Assembly: GCA_014728045.1 (NCBI GenBank)
Contig: WJMH01000015.1
Location: forward strand, 86,479-150,478
Length of the DNA stretch: 64,000 nt
Source of the DNA: Candidatus Omnitrophota bacterium
Lineage (GTDB): Bacteria; Omnitrophota; Gorgyraeia; Tantalellales; Tantalellaceae
Direction of reading: 5' to 3'
Shown here: one piece after another, positions 35,015 to 42,574 of the stretch
Layout: every line of letters begins with the position of its first letter
How positions within the stretch are numbered: position 1 is the stretch's first letter
The notes under the pieces: generated by a model
The model's input: the letters and a program-made list of their open reading frames with translations, nothing else
Database searches by the model: none
What the model was told of the DNA's origin: nothing
Position numbers and translations under genes: made by a program

Positions 35015-36234
35015 TTTACTAGGCCCCTGGCTATTGAGTTCACAGCTTCAAGCGGGAATTTGGCAAAAAGCCCTATAAGCAGGGAAACTACCCCCAGGAC
35101 AAGGACCACGCTGATCATGCTCCGCGGGGATGATCTCTCAGCCGGTACTTCGCATTCTCCGAGAAAAACACCCTTGAAAAACCTCAAAAGATACAAAAGC
35201 GTTATTACCGCGGTAAGCATGGCTACACCGGCGACCACTCGGTGTCCCGCCTCGGCAGTGCCCAGGACCACATAGAACTTACTGAAAAAACCGCCAAAGG
35301 GAGGCAGGCCCGCTATGGAAAAAGCGCTCAGCACGAACCCCAGGGCCAGTAGCGGCATCATCCCGAGAAACCCGCCAAGCTTGTTGATGTCCTTGGTGTG
35401 GGTGCTTTGCTCGACCACACCCGCGGAAAGGAACAGGCCCGCCTTGCCCACCGAGTGGACAAGAATATAAAGAAGGGCCGCCGCTATCGAAAGGGCCGTA
35501 TTCACTATGAAACCCAAGAATATATAGGATAGCTGGCTGATGGTCGAATAGGCCAGTATCCTTTTGATATTGGTGTCGATAAGTGCGCTAAGGGCCGCCA
35601 CGAAACCCGATAGCATGACGATGACCATAGCCCAGAAAGCGGCCTGCTGGGGTACAGTCAGGATATCGCAGAAAAGCCGGCAGTACGCGAAGACACCTAT
35701 TTTCACGAGGACCGCAGCGTGCAGAAGGGCCGTGACCGGCGTCGGGGCAACCCCGGCGTCGGGAAGCCAGCTGGAGAGCGGAAGCTGCGCGGATTTGGAC
35801 AATATCCCCCCCATGAAAAGGAAGAAGACCAGCGTGCTTACCTGGGTTCCCTTAAGCTGAGCCATATCGAACGTGCCGTGATTGATGTAAAGTATGATAA
35901 GCCCCGCCAGCATCAGAGAAGCTCCGAAAAACGTCACCAGGAACGCCTTGTCGGCGCACCAGAGGTCCTTCTCCCCCCTGTAGAAACCGATAAGGCGCCA
36001 GGAGCAGAAAGCCGTTATTTCCCAGAACACATACATCAAAAGTATGTTCGCCGAGAAAATGAGCCCCATCATGGCCGAGAGAAAAAGCAGCATATAACCG
36101 TAGAACTCGATCTTGTGCCCGTACCTGGCCATGTAGCCCACCGAGTAGACAAGTATAAGGGCGCCCACGAAACCGGCTACCGCCGCCATGAATAAGCCCA
36201 GTTTGTCGAATTGAAAGATGAGTTCAAAACCCAT
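35011..36234 (-). CDS. antiporter-like subunit (NuoL/MrpD family), short form
   Basis: A 407-residue protein of the same antiporter family. The helix-5 glutamate is present (LLMYVFWEITAFCSWRLIGF), as is the helix-7 lysine (SKSAQLPLSSWLPDAGVAPT). It is shorter than usual (about 480-600). It follows the large hydrogenase subunit by 21 bases. With the two neighbouring proteins it gives the complex three antiporter-like subunits. Confidence 0.87.
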   Translation of the reverse strand: MGFELIFQFDKLGLFMAAVAGFVGALILVYSVGYMARYGHKIEFYGYMLLFLSAMMGLIFSANILLMYVFWEITAFCSWRLIGFYRGEKDLWCADKAFLVTFFGASLMLAGLIILYINHGTFDMAQLKGTQVSTLVFFLFMGGILSKSAQLPLSSWLPDAGVAPTPVTALLHAAVLVKIGVFAYCRLFCDILTVPQQAAFWAMVIVMLSGFVAALSALIDTNIKRILAYSTISQLSYIFLGFIVNTALSIAAALLYILVHSVGKAGLFLSAGVVEQSTHTKDINKLGGFLGMMPLLALGFVLSAFSIAGLPPFGGFFSKFYVVLGTAEAGHRVVAGVAMLTAVITLLYLLRFFKGVFLGECEVPAERSSPRSMISVVLVLGVVSLLIGLFAKFPLEAVNSIARGLVK

Positions 36235-36255
36235 TGGTTAAACCTGCTTTTTCCT

Positions 36256-37440
36256 TTATTTGTTCCTGGTTTTCCTCAGTTTTTCGGTTTTCTCCTGCGA
36301 AAGCCTTATAAGATCCTGCCCGTTGTACATTTTCTTACCGGAGGTGTCCTTGACCGCCATCCTTTCGGTACAGCAGTAGCACGGATCTATCGCCGCCAGG
36401 ATGATGGTCGCGTCCGATATGGTCTCCCCCACGACGGTCGCCTTGTAAGTAGGCAGATTCATGAAGGTGGGAGCGCGAACCTTGTGTCTCGCGGGCGAAT
36501 TCGTCCCGTCAGACCTGACGTAATGAAAGCATTCCCCCCTGGGGGCTTCGTGAGTACCTATCCCTTCCCCGGGCGGTATGCTCTTGAGGTCGGCGTCTAT
36601 CTCCCCGCCGGGGAGGTTCTTGAGACACTGCTCTATGATCTTAATGGACTCGAACATCTCCAGTATCCTCACTATCAGCTTATCGAAGACATCACCGTTA
36701 TGGGTGACTATCATGTCCCACTCGACCCTGTCATACGCCGCGTACGGCAGGTCTTTTCTGACATCCTTTGCCACCCCGGAAGCTCTCGAGGTCGGTCCCA
36801 GCGCGCAGAAATCGATCGCCTCTTCCTCGGTGAGCACGCCTACGCCTTTTGTCCTGGCATGAAGCACCGGGTCATCGATGACCGCCTTGTGAAGCATCTC
36901 GAGCGTGGGCTTTATCGAATCGATCTTTTTCAGCACAAGGGGTATGTCCTCGCTGCGGAAATCCCTTCTTACCCCGCCGGGACGGAACATGGCATAGTTA
37001 TTCCGGTTCCCTGAAAGGATCTCCATGACGTCCAGGATCTCCTCCCTCAGTTTCCAGGCCCACATGTACACGGTATTGTACCCCAGAAAATGGCCCGCCA
37101 GACCCAGCCACAAAAGATGCGAATGTATCCTTTCCCCCTCGCCTATTACCGTCCTGATATATTTTGCCCTCTCGGGGACCTCCATGGGGATAACGTTCTC
37201 GACCGCGCGGGTGAACGCGAAGGGATGGCTGGTCGAGCATATCCCGCAGATCCTCTCGATAACGAAAACGGACTGGTCGAAAGTCTTCATCTCGGAAAGT
37301 TTCTCGATGCCCCTGTGGTTATACCCGACCTGGGCGTCGATATCAACGACCCTTTCCCCCTCGACCGTCAGCGTGAAGAATTCCGGTTCCTCCAGAAGAG
37401 GATGATATGGTCCTATCGGTACTATCGTTCTTTTTGCCAT
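36256..37440 (-). CDS. group 4 [NiFe]-hydrogenase large (catalytic) subunit
   Basis: Catalytic subunit, 394 residues, related to NuoD. Both nickel-binding cysteine pairs are intact: RICGICSTSHPFAF (Cys65, Cys68) and DPCYCCTERM (Cys354, Cys357). It should be a working hydrogenase rather than a complex I subunit. A 34-residue basic tail follows CTER and is the likely substrate of the maturation protease at 28231. The gene lies between a NuoC-like and an antiporter-like subunit in a Mbh/Ech-type order. Confidence 0.93.
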   Translation of the reverse strand: MAKRTIVPIGPYHPLLEEPEFFTLTVEGERVVDIDAQVGYNHRGIEKLSEMKTFDQSVFVIERICGICSTSHPFAFTRAVENVIPMEVPERAKYIRTVIGEGERIHSHLLWLGLAGHFLGYNTVYMWAWKLREEILDVMEILSGNRNNYAMFRPGGVRRDFRSEDIPLVLKKIDSIKPTLEMLHKAVIDDPVLHARTKGVGVLTEEEAIDFCALGPTSRASGVAKDVRKDLPYAAYDRVEWDMIVTHNGDVFDKLIVRILEMFESIKIIEQCLKNLPGGEIDADLKSIPPGEGIGTHEAPRGECFHYVRSDGTNSPARHKVRAPTFMNLPTYKATVVGETISDATIILAAIDPCYCCTERMAVKDTSGKKMYNGQDLIRLSQEKTEKLRKTRNK

Positions 37441-37488
37441 GGTATGTTTCTCTTTTATTTTTGTGGCACATCCAGCAACAAGCGAGGA

Positions 37489-37965
37489 TCACTCGATCCC
37501 GCGGTCCCTGATGGCGTTCTCGTCCCATTCCTCGTACTCCGCCCTGAGCGGATAGACCCCTTCGGGCCAGTCATCGGGAAGAAGCAGGCGCCTCATGTCC
37601 GGGTGGCCCCTGAACTCTATTCCCAGCATCTCGTTCATCTCCCGTTCTATCCAGTTTGCCCCTTCAAAGACCGGCGCCAGAGAGTCAATGACCAGTTTAT
37701 CTTTCTGGAGCTTCACCCTCAGCGAGATCATGAGGTTCATCTGATCGATCGTGAAATGGTAAAGTATCTCTATCAGGTACCTGGTGTCAAGCCCCGTGGC
37801 TATGTTGAACCGCGCGCCCAGGTCCTTGAACACGTATGTCGCGATCTCGACAAGCGACTCCGGTTTTATGTCGATATACACCCGGTCCTCGTGCTTGTCC
37901 AGCACGCTGATCACGCTCTGGGAGAATCTGTTCTTTATGCTGCTAAGTATTTCAGTCCTGTTCAT
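37489..37965 (-). CDS. NuoC-like hydrogenase subunit (30 kDa type)
   Basis: Soluble 158-residue subunit of the NuoC/EchD/MbhK family. The conserved stretch WIEREMNEMLGIEFRGHPDM and the terminal RRLLLPDDWPEGVYPLR are diagnostic. It overlaps the small-subunit gene by 14 bases. Confidence 0.93.
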   Translation of the reverse strand: MNRTEILSSIKNRFSQSVISVLDKHEDRVYIDIKPESLVEIATYVFKDLGARFNIATGLDTRYLIEILYHFTIDQMNLMISLRVKLQKDKLVIDSLAPVFEGANWIEREMNEMLGIEFRGHPDMRRLLLPDDWPEGVYPLRAEYEEWDENAIRDRGIE

Positions 37966-38419
37966 TTTCTCTCTCTCCGGTCTTTTTCCCGGCGAGCCCT
38001 TCCCGCTCGACCTTCTGTATAAGCTTGGTTATACCCGCTATGATCGCTTCCGGCTTCGGGGGGCATCCGGGGATATACACGTCGACCGGCAGCACCTTGT
38101 CCACCGGAACCGGGCAGTTATAACTGTGTATGAACATCCCCCGGGAAAGCGAACACTCGCCTATAGCGACAACCAGGCAGGGTTTTGATATCTGCTGATA
38201 TATCCTTTTCACTCTTTCCATGGACTTGCGGTTGCCGGACCCGGTGACAAGAAGTATGTCCGCGTGTTTTATGCTGCCCGCAAGCTGCATCCCGAAACGC
38301 TCTATATCGAACCTCGGAGTAAGGCAGTCCAGCACTTCAATATCACAGTTGTTACAACTGCCCGTGGAAAGGTGGAAAACCCAGGGCGACTTCAATAATG
38401 CTTTTATCTTTACGCTCAT
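37952..38419 (-). CDS. group 4 [NiFe]-hydrogenase small subunit (NuoB-like)
   Basis: A 155-residue small subunit carrying one [4Fe-4S] cluster near the nickel site. The four expected cysteines are in STGSCNNCDIE (Cys22, Cys25), AIGECSLSRG and VYIPGCPPKPEAI. It has no signal peptide and lacks extra clusters, as in Ech/Mbh hydrogenases. Confidence 0.93.
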   Translation of the reverse strand: MSVKIKALLKSPWVFHLSTGSCNNCDIEVLDCLTPRFDIERFGMQLAGSIKHADILLVTGSGNRKSMERVKRIYQQISKPCLVVAIGECSLSRGMFIHSYNCPVPVDKVLPVDVYIPGCPPKPEAIIAGITKLIQKVEREGLAGKKTGERENEQD

Positions 38420-38441
38420 GATCCATTCCCGTTTAAAAACT

Positions 38442-39377
38442 TTATATTCCCATGAATGCCAGGACGACCGCCACGATCGCGATGGCGGTCACGGGCCCCC
38501 AGAAGAACCTCACCGCCTGGTCTATCCTGACCCTGGGATTGGTATTCCTTATTACAGTTACAAGCGCTACCAGGCCGAGATACTTCAATAGACCCCACAC
38601 AAGATGGATCCCGTCCAGCCTTATCCCGCCCATGAAAAGGATAATGATAAAAAACGGCAGTACAAAAAGAAGCATGTACTTACTCAGCTTGAATAGAGCA
38701 AGGCCGGCACCCGAATATTCAAGAAGACACCCGCCGGTTATCTCCGTTTCGGCTTCGGCGGCGTCAAAGGGGACAAGCCCCAGCTTGGCCTGCATGCAAA
38801 TGACCACCACAATAAGCGCCAGCACCCCTGAAAGACTGCCGACAAAGACCCCCTGCCCCGCCTGTGCCGCAAGGATGTTGCCCAGCCGTATGCTGAACTC
38901 CGAATGGATGACCGGGACAAGTATGGCCAGTATGAACGGCAGTTCATAGCTCAGGACAAGTTTCGCCTCTCTTGAGGAACCTATCGCCGAAAGCGGGTTT
39001 CCGGAAGCGAACCCTCCCATTATCAGGCTCAGTGACGGCACCGTCAGAAAATATATGACCACTATGATATCGCCTATAAATGTCTTCGACGGGTCAAGGT
39101 TGTTCATCCACAGTATGGTGGAGACCAGCACGACGCTTCCCAGAGAAAGAAGAGGCGCTCCCAGGAACAAAAGCCGGGAAGAACCCGACGGCAGAAGCGT
39201 TTCCTTGCCGAGAAGTTTAATAATGTCGTATACCGGCTGCAATAAGGGAGGTCCCACGCGGTACTGAACGCGCGCTGTGACCTTCCTGTCGATCCAGCTC
39301 GCCGCCAGGCCTAGAACAGCCGTCAGCAGGAAACCGTATATAAGTAAGTAATATATATAACTCACGCTTTCTCCCAA
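38442..39377 (-). CDS. NuoH-like membrane subunit of the hydrogenase
   Basis: A 311-residue protein with about eight helices, related to NuoH/EchB/MbhM, which links the catalytic arm to the ion-pumping arm. Motifs: RVQYRVGPPLLQPVYDIIKL near the N-terminus and VPFDAAEAETEITGGCLLEY with its conserved acidic residues. It overlaps the preceding Fe-S gene by 16 bases. Confidence 0.94.
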   Translation of the reverse strand: MGESVSYIYYLLIYGFLLTAVLGLAASWIDRKVTARVQYRVGPPLLQPVYDIIKLLGKETLLPSGSSRLLFLGAPLLSLGSVVLVSTILWMNNLDPSKTFIGDIIVVIYFLTVPSLSLIMGGFASGNPLSAIGSSREAKLVLSYELPFILAILVPVIHSEFSIRLGNILAAQAGQGVFVGSLSGVLALIVVVICMQAKLGLVPFDAAEAETEITGGCLLEYSGAGLALFKLSKYMLLFVLPFFIIILFMGGIRLDGIHLVWGLLKYLGLVALVTVIRNTNPRVRIDQAVRFFWGPVTAIAIVAVVLAFMGI

Positions 39378-39925
39378 TCCCAGTGTGTCGAATGGACGAT
39401 GATATTATTCCCCACCAGAAAAGTGTTCTCGTCAAGTTCAACATCGCCTTCTTTAAGGCTCAGCGCCCCGTAGGGGCAGGTCTTTATGCAAAGGGGTTCT
39501 TCCTCGTCACTGCGCCTGTCCAGGCAGAAATCACAGTTGTGCACAAGAAGGGGCACCAGCTCCGGATATATAACCCCGTACGGGCAGGCATGCGAACAGG
39601 ACCTGCAGCTTATACACCTTAAGTTATGCCTGATAAGGAACTTGTCCTTTTCCATCTGCTGCTCGAGCGCATCGGTGGGGCATGAGGCCACGCAATGAGG
39701 CTCCTCGCACCGGCGGCATACCAGAGCGTAAGTGGCAAGTTCCGCCACAGAGATAATGCCGTTATTGCCCGTCTGCCTGTGGTAAAGATAGCTGCATTTT
39801 ATCTGGCAGTCCTGGCATTCCCCGGAGGCGCACACGTCCAGGTCGATAAAGAGCCTCTTGTCCTTGCCCTTTTTCGGCTCGGTGTTTATTTCACCGTGAT
39901 ATACCTGTTTTGCGCTTGTATCCAT
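39362..39925 (-). CDS. HycB/CooF-type multi-cluster ferredoxin
   Basis: A 187-residue electron relay of the DmsB/HycB family. Cysteine groups are CASGECQDCQIKC, CRRCEEPHCVASCPTDAL, CISCRSCSHACPYG and CDFCLDRRSDEEEPLCIKTC, enough for about four [4Fe-4S] clusters. Position between the HydG-like flavoprotein and the membrane subunits suggests it carries electrons from NAD(P)H to the hydrogenase. Confidence 0.9.
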   Translation of the reverse strand: MDTSAKQVYHGEINTEPKKGKDKRLFIDLDVCASGECQDCQIKCSYLYHRQTGNNGIISVAELATYALVCRRCEEPHCVASCPTDALEQQMEKDKFLIRHNLRCISCRSCSHACPYGVIYPELVPLLVHNCDFCLDRRSDEEEPLCIKTCPYGALSLKEGDVELDENTFLVGNNIIVHSTHWDWEKA

Positions 39926-39938
39926 GTGATCCTCTCGC

Positions 39939-40772
39939 TCACTGCCAGATGTCGTGAAAATCCTTGATCTTATCGTAACTGAATACCGGCCCGTCCTTGC
40001 ACGCGTAATAAGTGCCTATCCTGCAGTGCCCGCATTTGCCCAGGCCGCAGGACATGTTCTTTTCCATGGAAAGATATATGTTATGTTCCTTGAACCCCAG
40101 TTCCAGAAGCTTGAAAGTACCGAACTTCATCATTATGGGAGGGCCGCAGACGACCGCTATCGCCGTCTCAAGGTCAACGTCCATGTCATCGAGTATCGTG
40201 GTAACAAGTCCCACGTGGCCGGTCCATTCCTCGTCGGCCTTGTCGACCGTGATCCTGAAATCGAGGTCCTTCCTTTGGGACCATTCCCTGACCAGGTCCT
40301 TGTAAATGATATCCCCGGGGGTCTTCGCCCCGTAACGGAAATACAACTTTTTGAAATCGTCTATCCTGTCAAGAAGGGCGAACATAAGGCTCCTCAGGGG
40401 AGCCAGCCCCACTCCCCCGCCGAAAACCAGCACTTCCTTGTCCTTGTACTCATCCAGCGGATACCCAACCCCGTAAGGTCCGCGCAGTCCCACTATATCG
40501 CCTTTTTTCAGCTCGTGCACCTTTTCGGTGACCTTGCCGACCTTCATGATGGTGACATCCATCGTATCCTTTACCGCCGGGGACGAAGAAGGCGTAAAAG
40601 GAGCCTCCCCCACGCCGGGCACGGTAAGCTCGATGAACTGTCCCGTCTGGAAGGTAAGCTCTTCCCTGGGCCTGAGCTTGACGGTCTTGATCGCCGGGCT
40701 CTCGGTGACCACATCGAGAACTTCCGTTTCTATGGGCCTGTATATGTTCTTGTCCCTGTTACCGCTACACAT
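39939..40772 (-). CDS. HydG-like FAD/NAD(P)-binding subunit (sulfhydrogenase gamma type)
   Basis: A 277-residue flavoprotein of the ferredoxin-NADP reductase fold. It shows an FAD-binding half (QTGQFIELTVPGVGEAPFTP), an NAD(P)-binding half (LVFGGGVGLAPLRSLMFALL, VVCGPPIMMKF) and a C-terminal [2Fe-2S] site, SCGLGKCGHCRIGTYYAC. It matches the gamma subunit of archaeal sulfhydrogenase and related reductases. It starts inside the end of the HydB-like gene. It should exchange electrons between NAD(P)H and the Fe-S subunits. Confidence 0.92.
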   Translation of the reverse strand: MCSGNRDKNIYRPIETEVLDVVTESPAIKTVKLRPREELTFQTGQFIELTVPGVGEAPFTPSSSPAVKDTMDVTIMKVGKVTEKVHELKKGDIVGLRGPYGVGYPLDEYKDKEVLVFGGGVGLAPLRSLMFALLDRIDDFKKLYFRYGAKTPGDIIYKDLVREWSQRKDLDFRITVDKADEEWTGHVGLVTTILDDMDVDLETAIAVVCGPPIMMKFGTFKLLELGFKEHNIYLSMEKNMSCGLGKCGHCRIGTYYACKDGPVFSYDKIKDFHDIWQ

Positions 40773-41826
40773 TGTCTACCAGCCGTTTCAGTACTTTTCT
40801 TATGTCTATTTTCGCCGGGCAGGCGGATACACACCTTCCGCATCCCGTGCAAGCGTAAAAATCCGCTACTTTGGGGAAAAAGTCGAATTTCTTCTCGAAT
40901 CTGTTTCGCAGCCGCATCCATAGCTCGCCCCTGGGATTCTCCCCCCCGGCGACCCTCGCGTAATGCTTGAGCATGCAGGAATCCCACACGCGCAGGCGTT
41001 CCATCTTATCCCCGTCCTTCTGATCATACAGGAAGAAACAGTGGCAAGTCGGGCATATTATGGTGCATGCGCCGCACTCAACACATGTCTTGGACTCTTC
41101 GTACCAGACGTCCGAATCCCAGTTCCTTTCGATGATGTCGCTTTTGAACTTGCTGTAGGTCGGGACCTCGTATTGTTCTATGTTGCTGTCTACCTCTTCG
41201 GTGACCCTCTGGCGCTGCTGGTCCCTTTCCCGGGCTCTTTCCTCGCCGACCTGCTCGATGAGCGAGGCGTGCTTCTCAAGCAGGTTCTCGCCTTTCGCGG
41301 AACCGACCTCGACCAGGTAGCCGTCTCTGACCGGGGAAAGGTTGATATCGTAATTCTCTTCCGGATAAGGCTGGTTCCCCGCGGCGCGGCAGAAACAGGT
41401 ATCTATGGCACATGTGCAGTCGGAAGCGATTATCAGATTGTTCTCGCGGTTCTTCACGTAGAAGGGATCCTCGTAATCATGGTCCTTGTAGACATGGTCC
41501 TGCACGGCGAATCCCTGACGGAGGTCGCAGTTCTTTACCCCGACAATGGCGAAAGGCTTATCCTCCTGATGCGGGACTTCGGAGGTGAACCCCTTCGCGA
41601 CAACTTCCCTGGCGGCAGTGAAGAACGCCTTGAGCGGCTCGAAGGGCCGCACCTCGCCTATCACGATATCATCGGTGAACTCCTCGTATTCGCGGTAATA
41701 CCGCTGTGCTCCCTTTTTGATCGGGTAGCTTCCGATATCGGTCTTTTTGACGGGCACGAAAACCCTGTAATCTTCTTTAAGGGCATCAAGCAGCTCTGCC
41801 AGGTTTTCATTGGTTATAAATTTCAT
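40765..41826 (-). CDS. HydB-like Fe-S subunit (sulfhydrogenase beta type)
   Basis: A 353-residue Fe-S protein matching the beta subunit of sulfhydrogenase. Two C-terminal [4Fe-4S] motifs are visible, CVECGACTIICPTCHC and CTGCGRCVSACPAKID. An N-terminal region has VGVKNCDLRQGF and SDCTCAIDTCFC. It is the first structural gene after rex and has a GAGGT site. Pairing with the HydG-like subunit makes an NAD(P)H-oxidising or -reducing module. Confidence 0.92.
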   Translation of the reverse strand: MKFITNENLAELLDALKEDYRVFVPVKKTDIGSYPIKKGAQRYYREYEEFTDDIVIGEVRPFEPLKAFFTAAREVVAKGFTSEVPHQEDKPFAIVGVKNCDLRQGFAVQDHVYKDHDYEDPFYVKNRENNLIIASDCTCAIDTCFCRAAGNQPYPEENYDINLSPVRDGYLVEVGSAKGENLLEKHASLIEQVGEERARERDQQRQRVTEEVDSNIEQYEVPTYSKFKSDIIERNWDSDVWYEESKTCVECGACTIICPTCHCFFLYDQKDGDKMERLRVWDSCMLKHYARVAGGENPRGELWMRLRNRFEKKFDFFPKVADFYACTGCGRCVSACPAKIDIRKVLKRLVDNV

Positions 41827-41832
41827 ATAATT

Positions 41833-42456
41833 CTACCTCGCCAGGAAATAAGATAATGTCTCAAGTTCCCTCGAAAGATCAACGTCCTTGACCTTAACGT
41901 CCTCGGGCACGTTAAGGCTTACCGGCGCGAAATTCAGCAGGCACTTGACGCCGGCGCTGTTCAGTTTATCGGCGACTTCCTGCGCGTTCTCGGCCGGGAC
42001 GGCGATGATACCGATCGATATTCTCTTATTAGAGACCACTTTGGGCAGTTCGTCAACAGGTTTTATCTTTATACCGCCTATCTCCCTGCCGACCTTGCGG
42101 GAACTGGCGTCAAAGGCCGCCACCACTTCAAGACCGTGCTCCTTGAAGCCCGAATACGACATGAGCGCCTGCCCCAGTCTCCCGGCGCCTACCACCGCCA
42201 CATTCCACGTCTTGTCCTTGCCGAGTATCTTCTCCAGAGCTTCTTTAAGCTCGGCGGTATCGTATCCGGAACCACTGACACCGAACTGGCCGAAATACCC
42301 CAAATCCCTTCTTACCTGCGCGTCGCTCAGGTTGGTCCGCTCCCCGAGCTCCGCCGAGGATATGGTCCTTATCTTGAGATCGACGAGCTTTGATATCTCC
42401 CTGAAATAAACGAATAAGCGGGATATGGTCCCTTCTGGTATCTTCTTGTCAGCCAT
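41833..42456 (-). CDS. rex: redox-sensing transcriptional repressor Rex
   Basis: A 207-residue Rex protein, which leaves DNA when NADH/NAD+ rises. The N-terminal winged helix includes SSAELGERTNLSDAQVRRDL and GYFGQFGVSGSGY. The Rossmann domain has VAVVGAGRLGQALMSY, and a domain-swapped C-terminal helix follows. ATG 42456 starts MADKKIPEGTISRLFVYFRE, matching the family; a TTG at 42471 would lie inside the predicted operator. First gene of the hydrogenase operon, so it probably represses itself and the operon. Confidence 0.95.
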   Translation of the reverse strand: MADKKIPEGTISRLFVYFREISKLVDLKIRTISSAELGERTNLSDAQVRRDLGYFGQFGVSGSGYDTAELKEALEKILGKDKTWNVAVVGAGRLGQALMSYSGFKEHGLEVVAAFDASSRKVGREIGGIKIKPVDELPKVVSNKRISIGIIAVPAENAQEVADKLNSAGVKCLLNFAPVSLNVPEDVKVKDVDLSRELETLSYFLAR

Positions 42457-42462
42457 GATAGT

Positions 42463-42501
42463 TTGTAACAATATTCACAGATTTCGTTCCTGATTTCACA
42501 A
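42463..42501 (-). promoter_or_regulatory. candidate Rex operator sites
   Basis: The Rex consensus in many bacteria is TTGTGAA-N4-TTCACAA. On the minus strand, CTGTGAATATTGTTACAA (42463-42480) fits with 6 of 7 and 5 of 7 half-site bases, just before the rex start codon. A second half-site, TTGTGAA (42495-42501), directly overlaps the -10 box. Binding there would block transcription of rex and the hydrogenase genes. Confidence 0.6.
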
Positions 42502-42529
42502 ATATAATACTTTTGGGATGGATTGTCAA
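42501..42529 (-). promoter_or_regulatory. promoter of the rex-hydrogenase-hyp operon
   Basis: Minus strand TTGACA (42524-42529), 17-base spacer, TATATT (42501-42506). From here genes run with gaps under about 50 bases to hypE at 24690, consistent with a single operon of about 18 kb. Confidence 0.75.
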
Positions 42530-42574
42530 GACTAAAATTCGGGGAAAAACCCGGCAAATGGACTGGTGTGCTCT

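Noticed and set aside
36256-39377. Respiratory complex I
   Set aside because: The NuoD-like subunit keeps both nickel-binding CxxC pairs, and maturation genes are in the same operon, so it is a hydrogenase.
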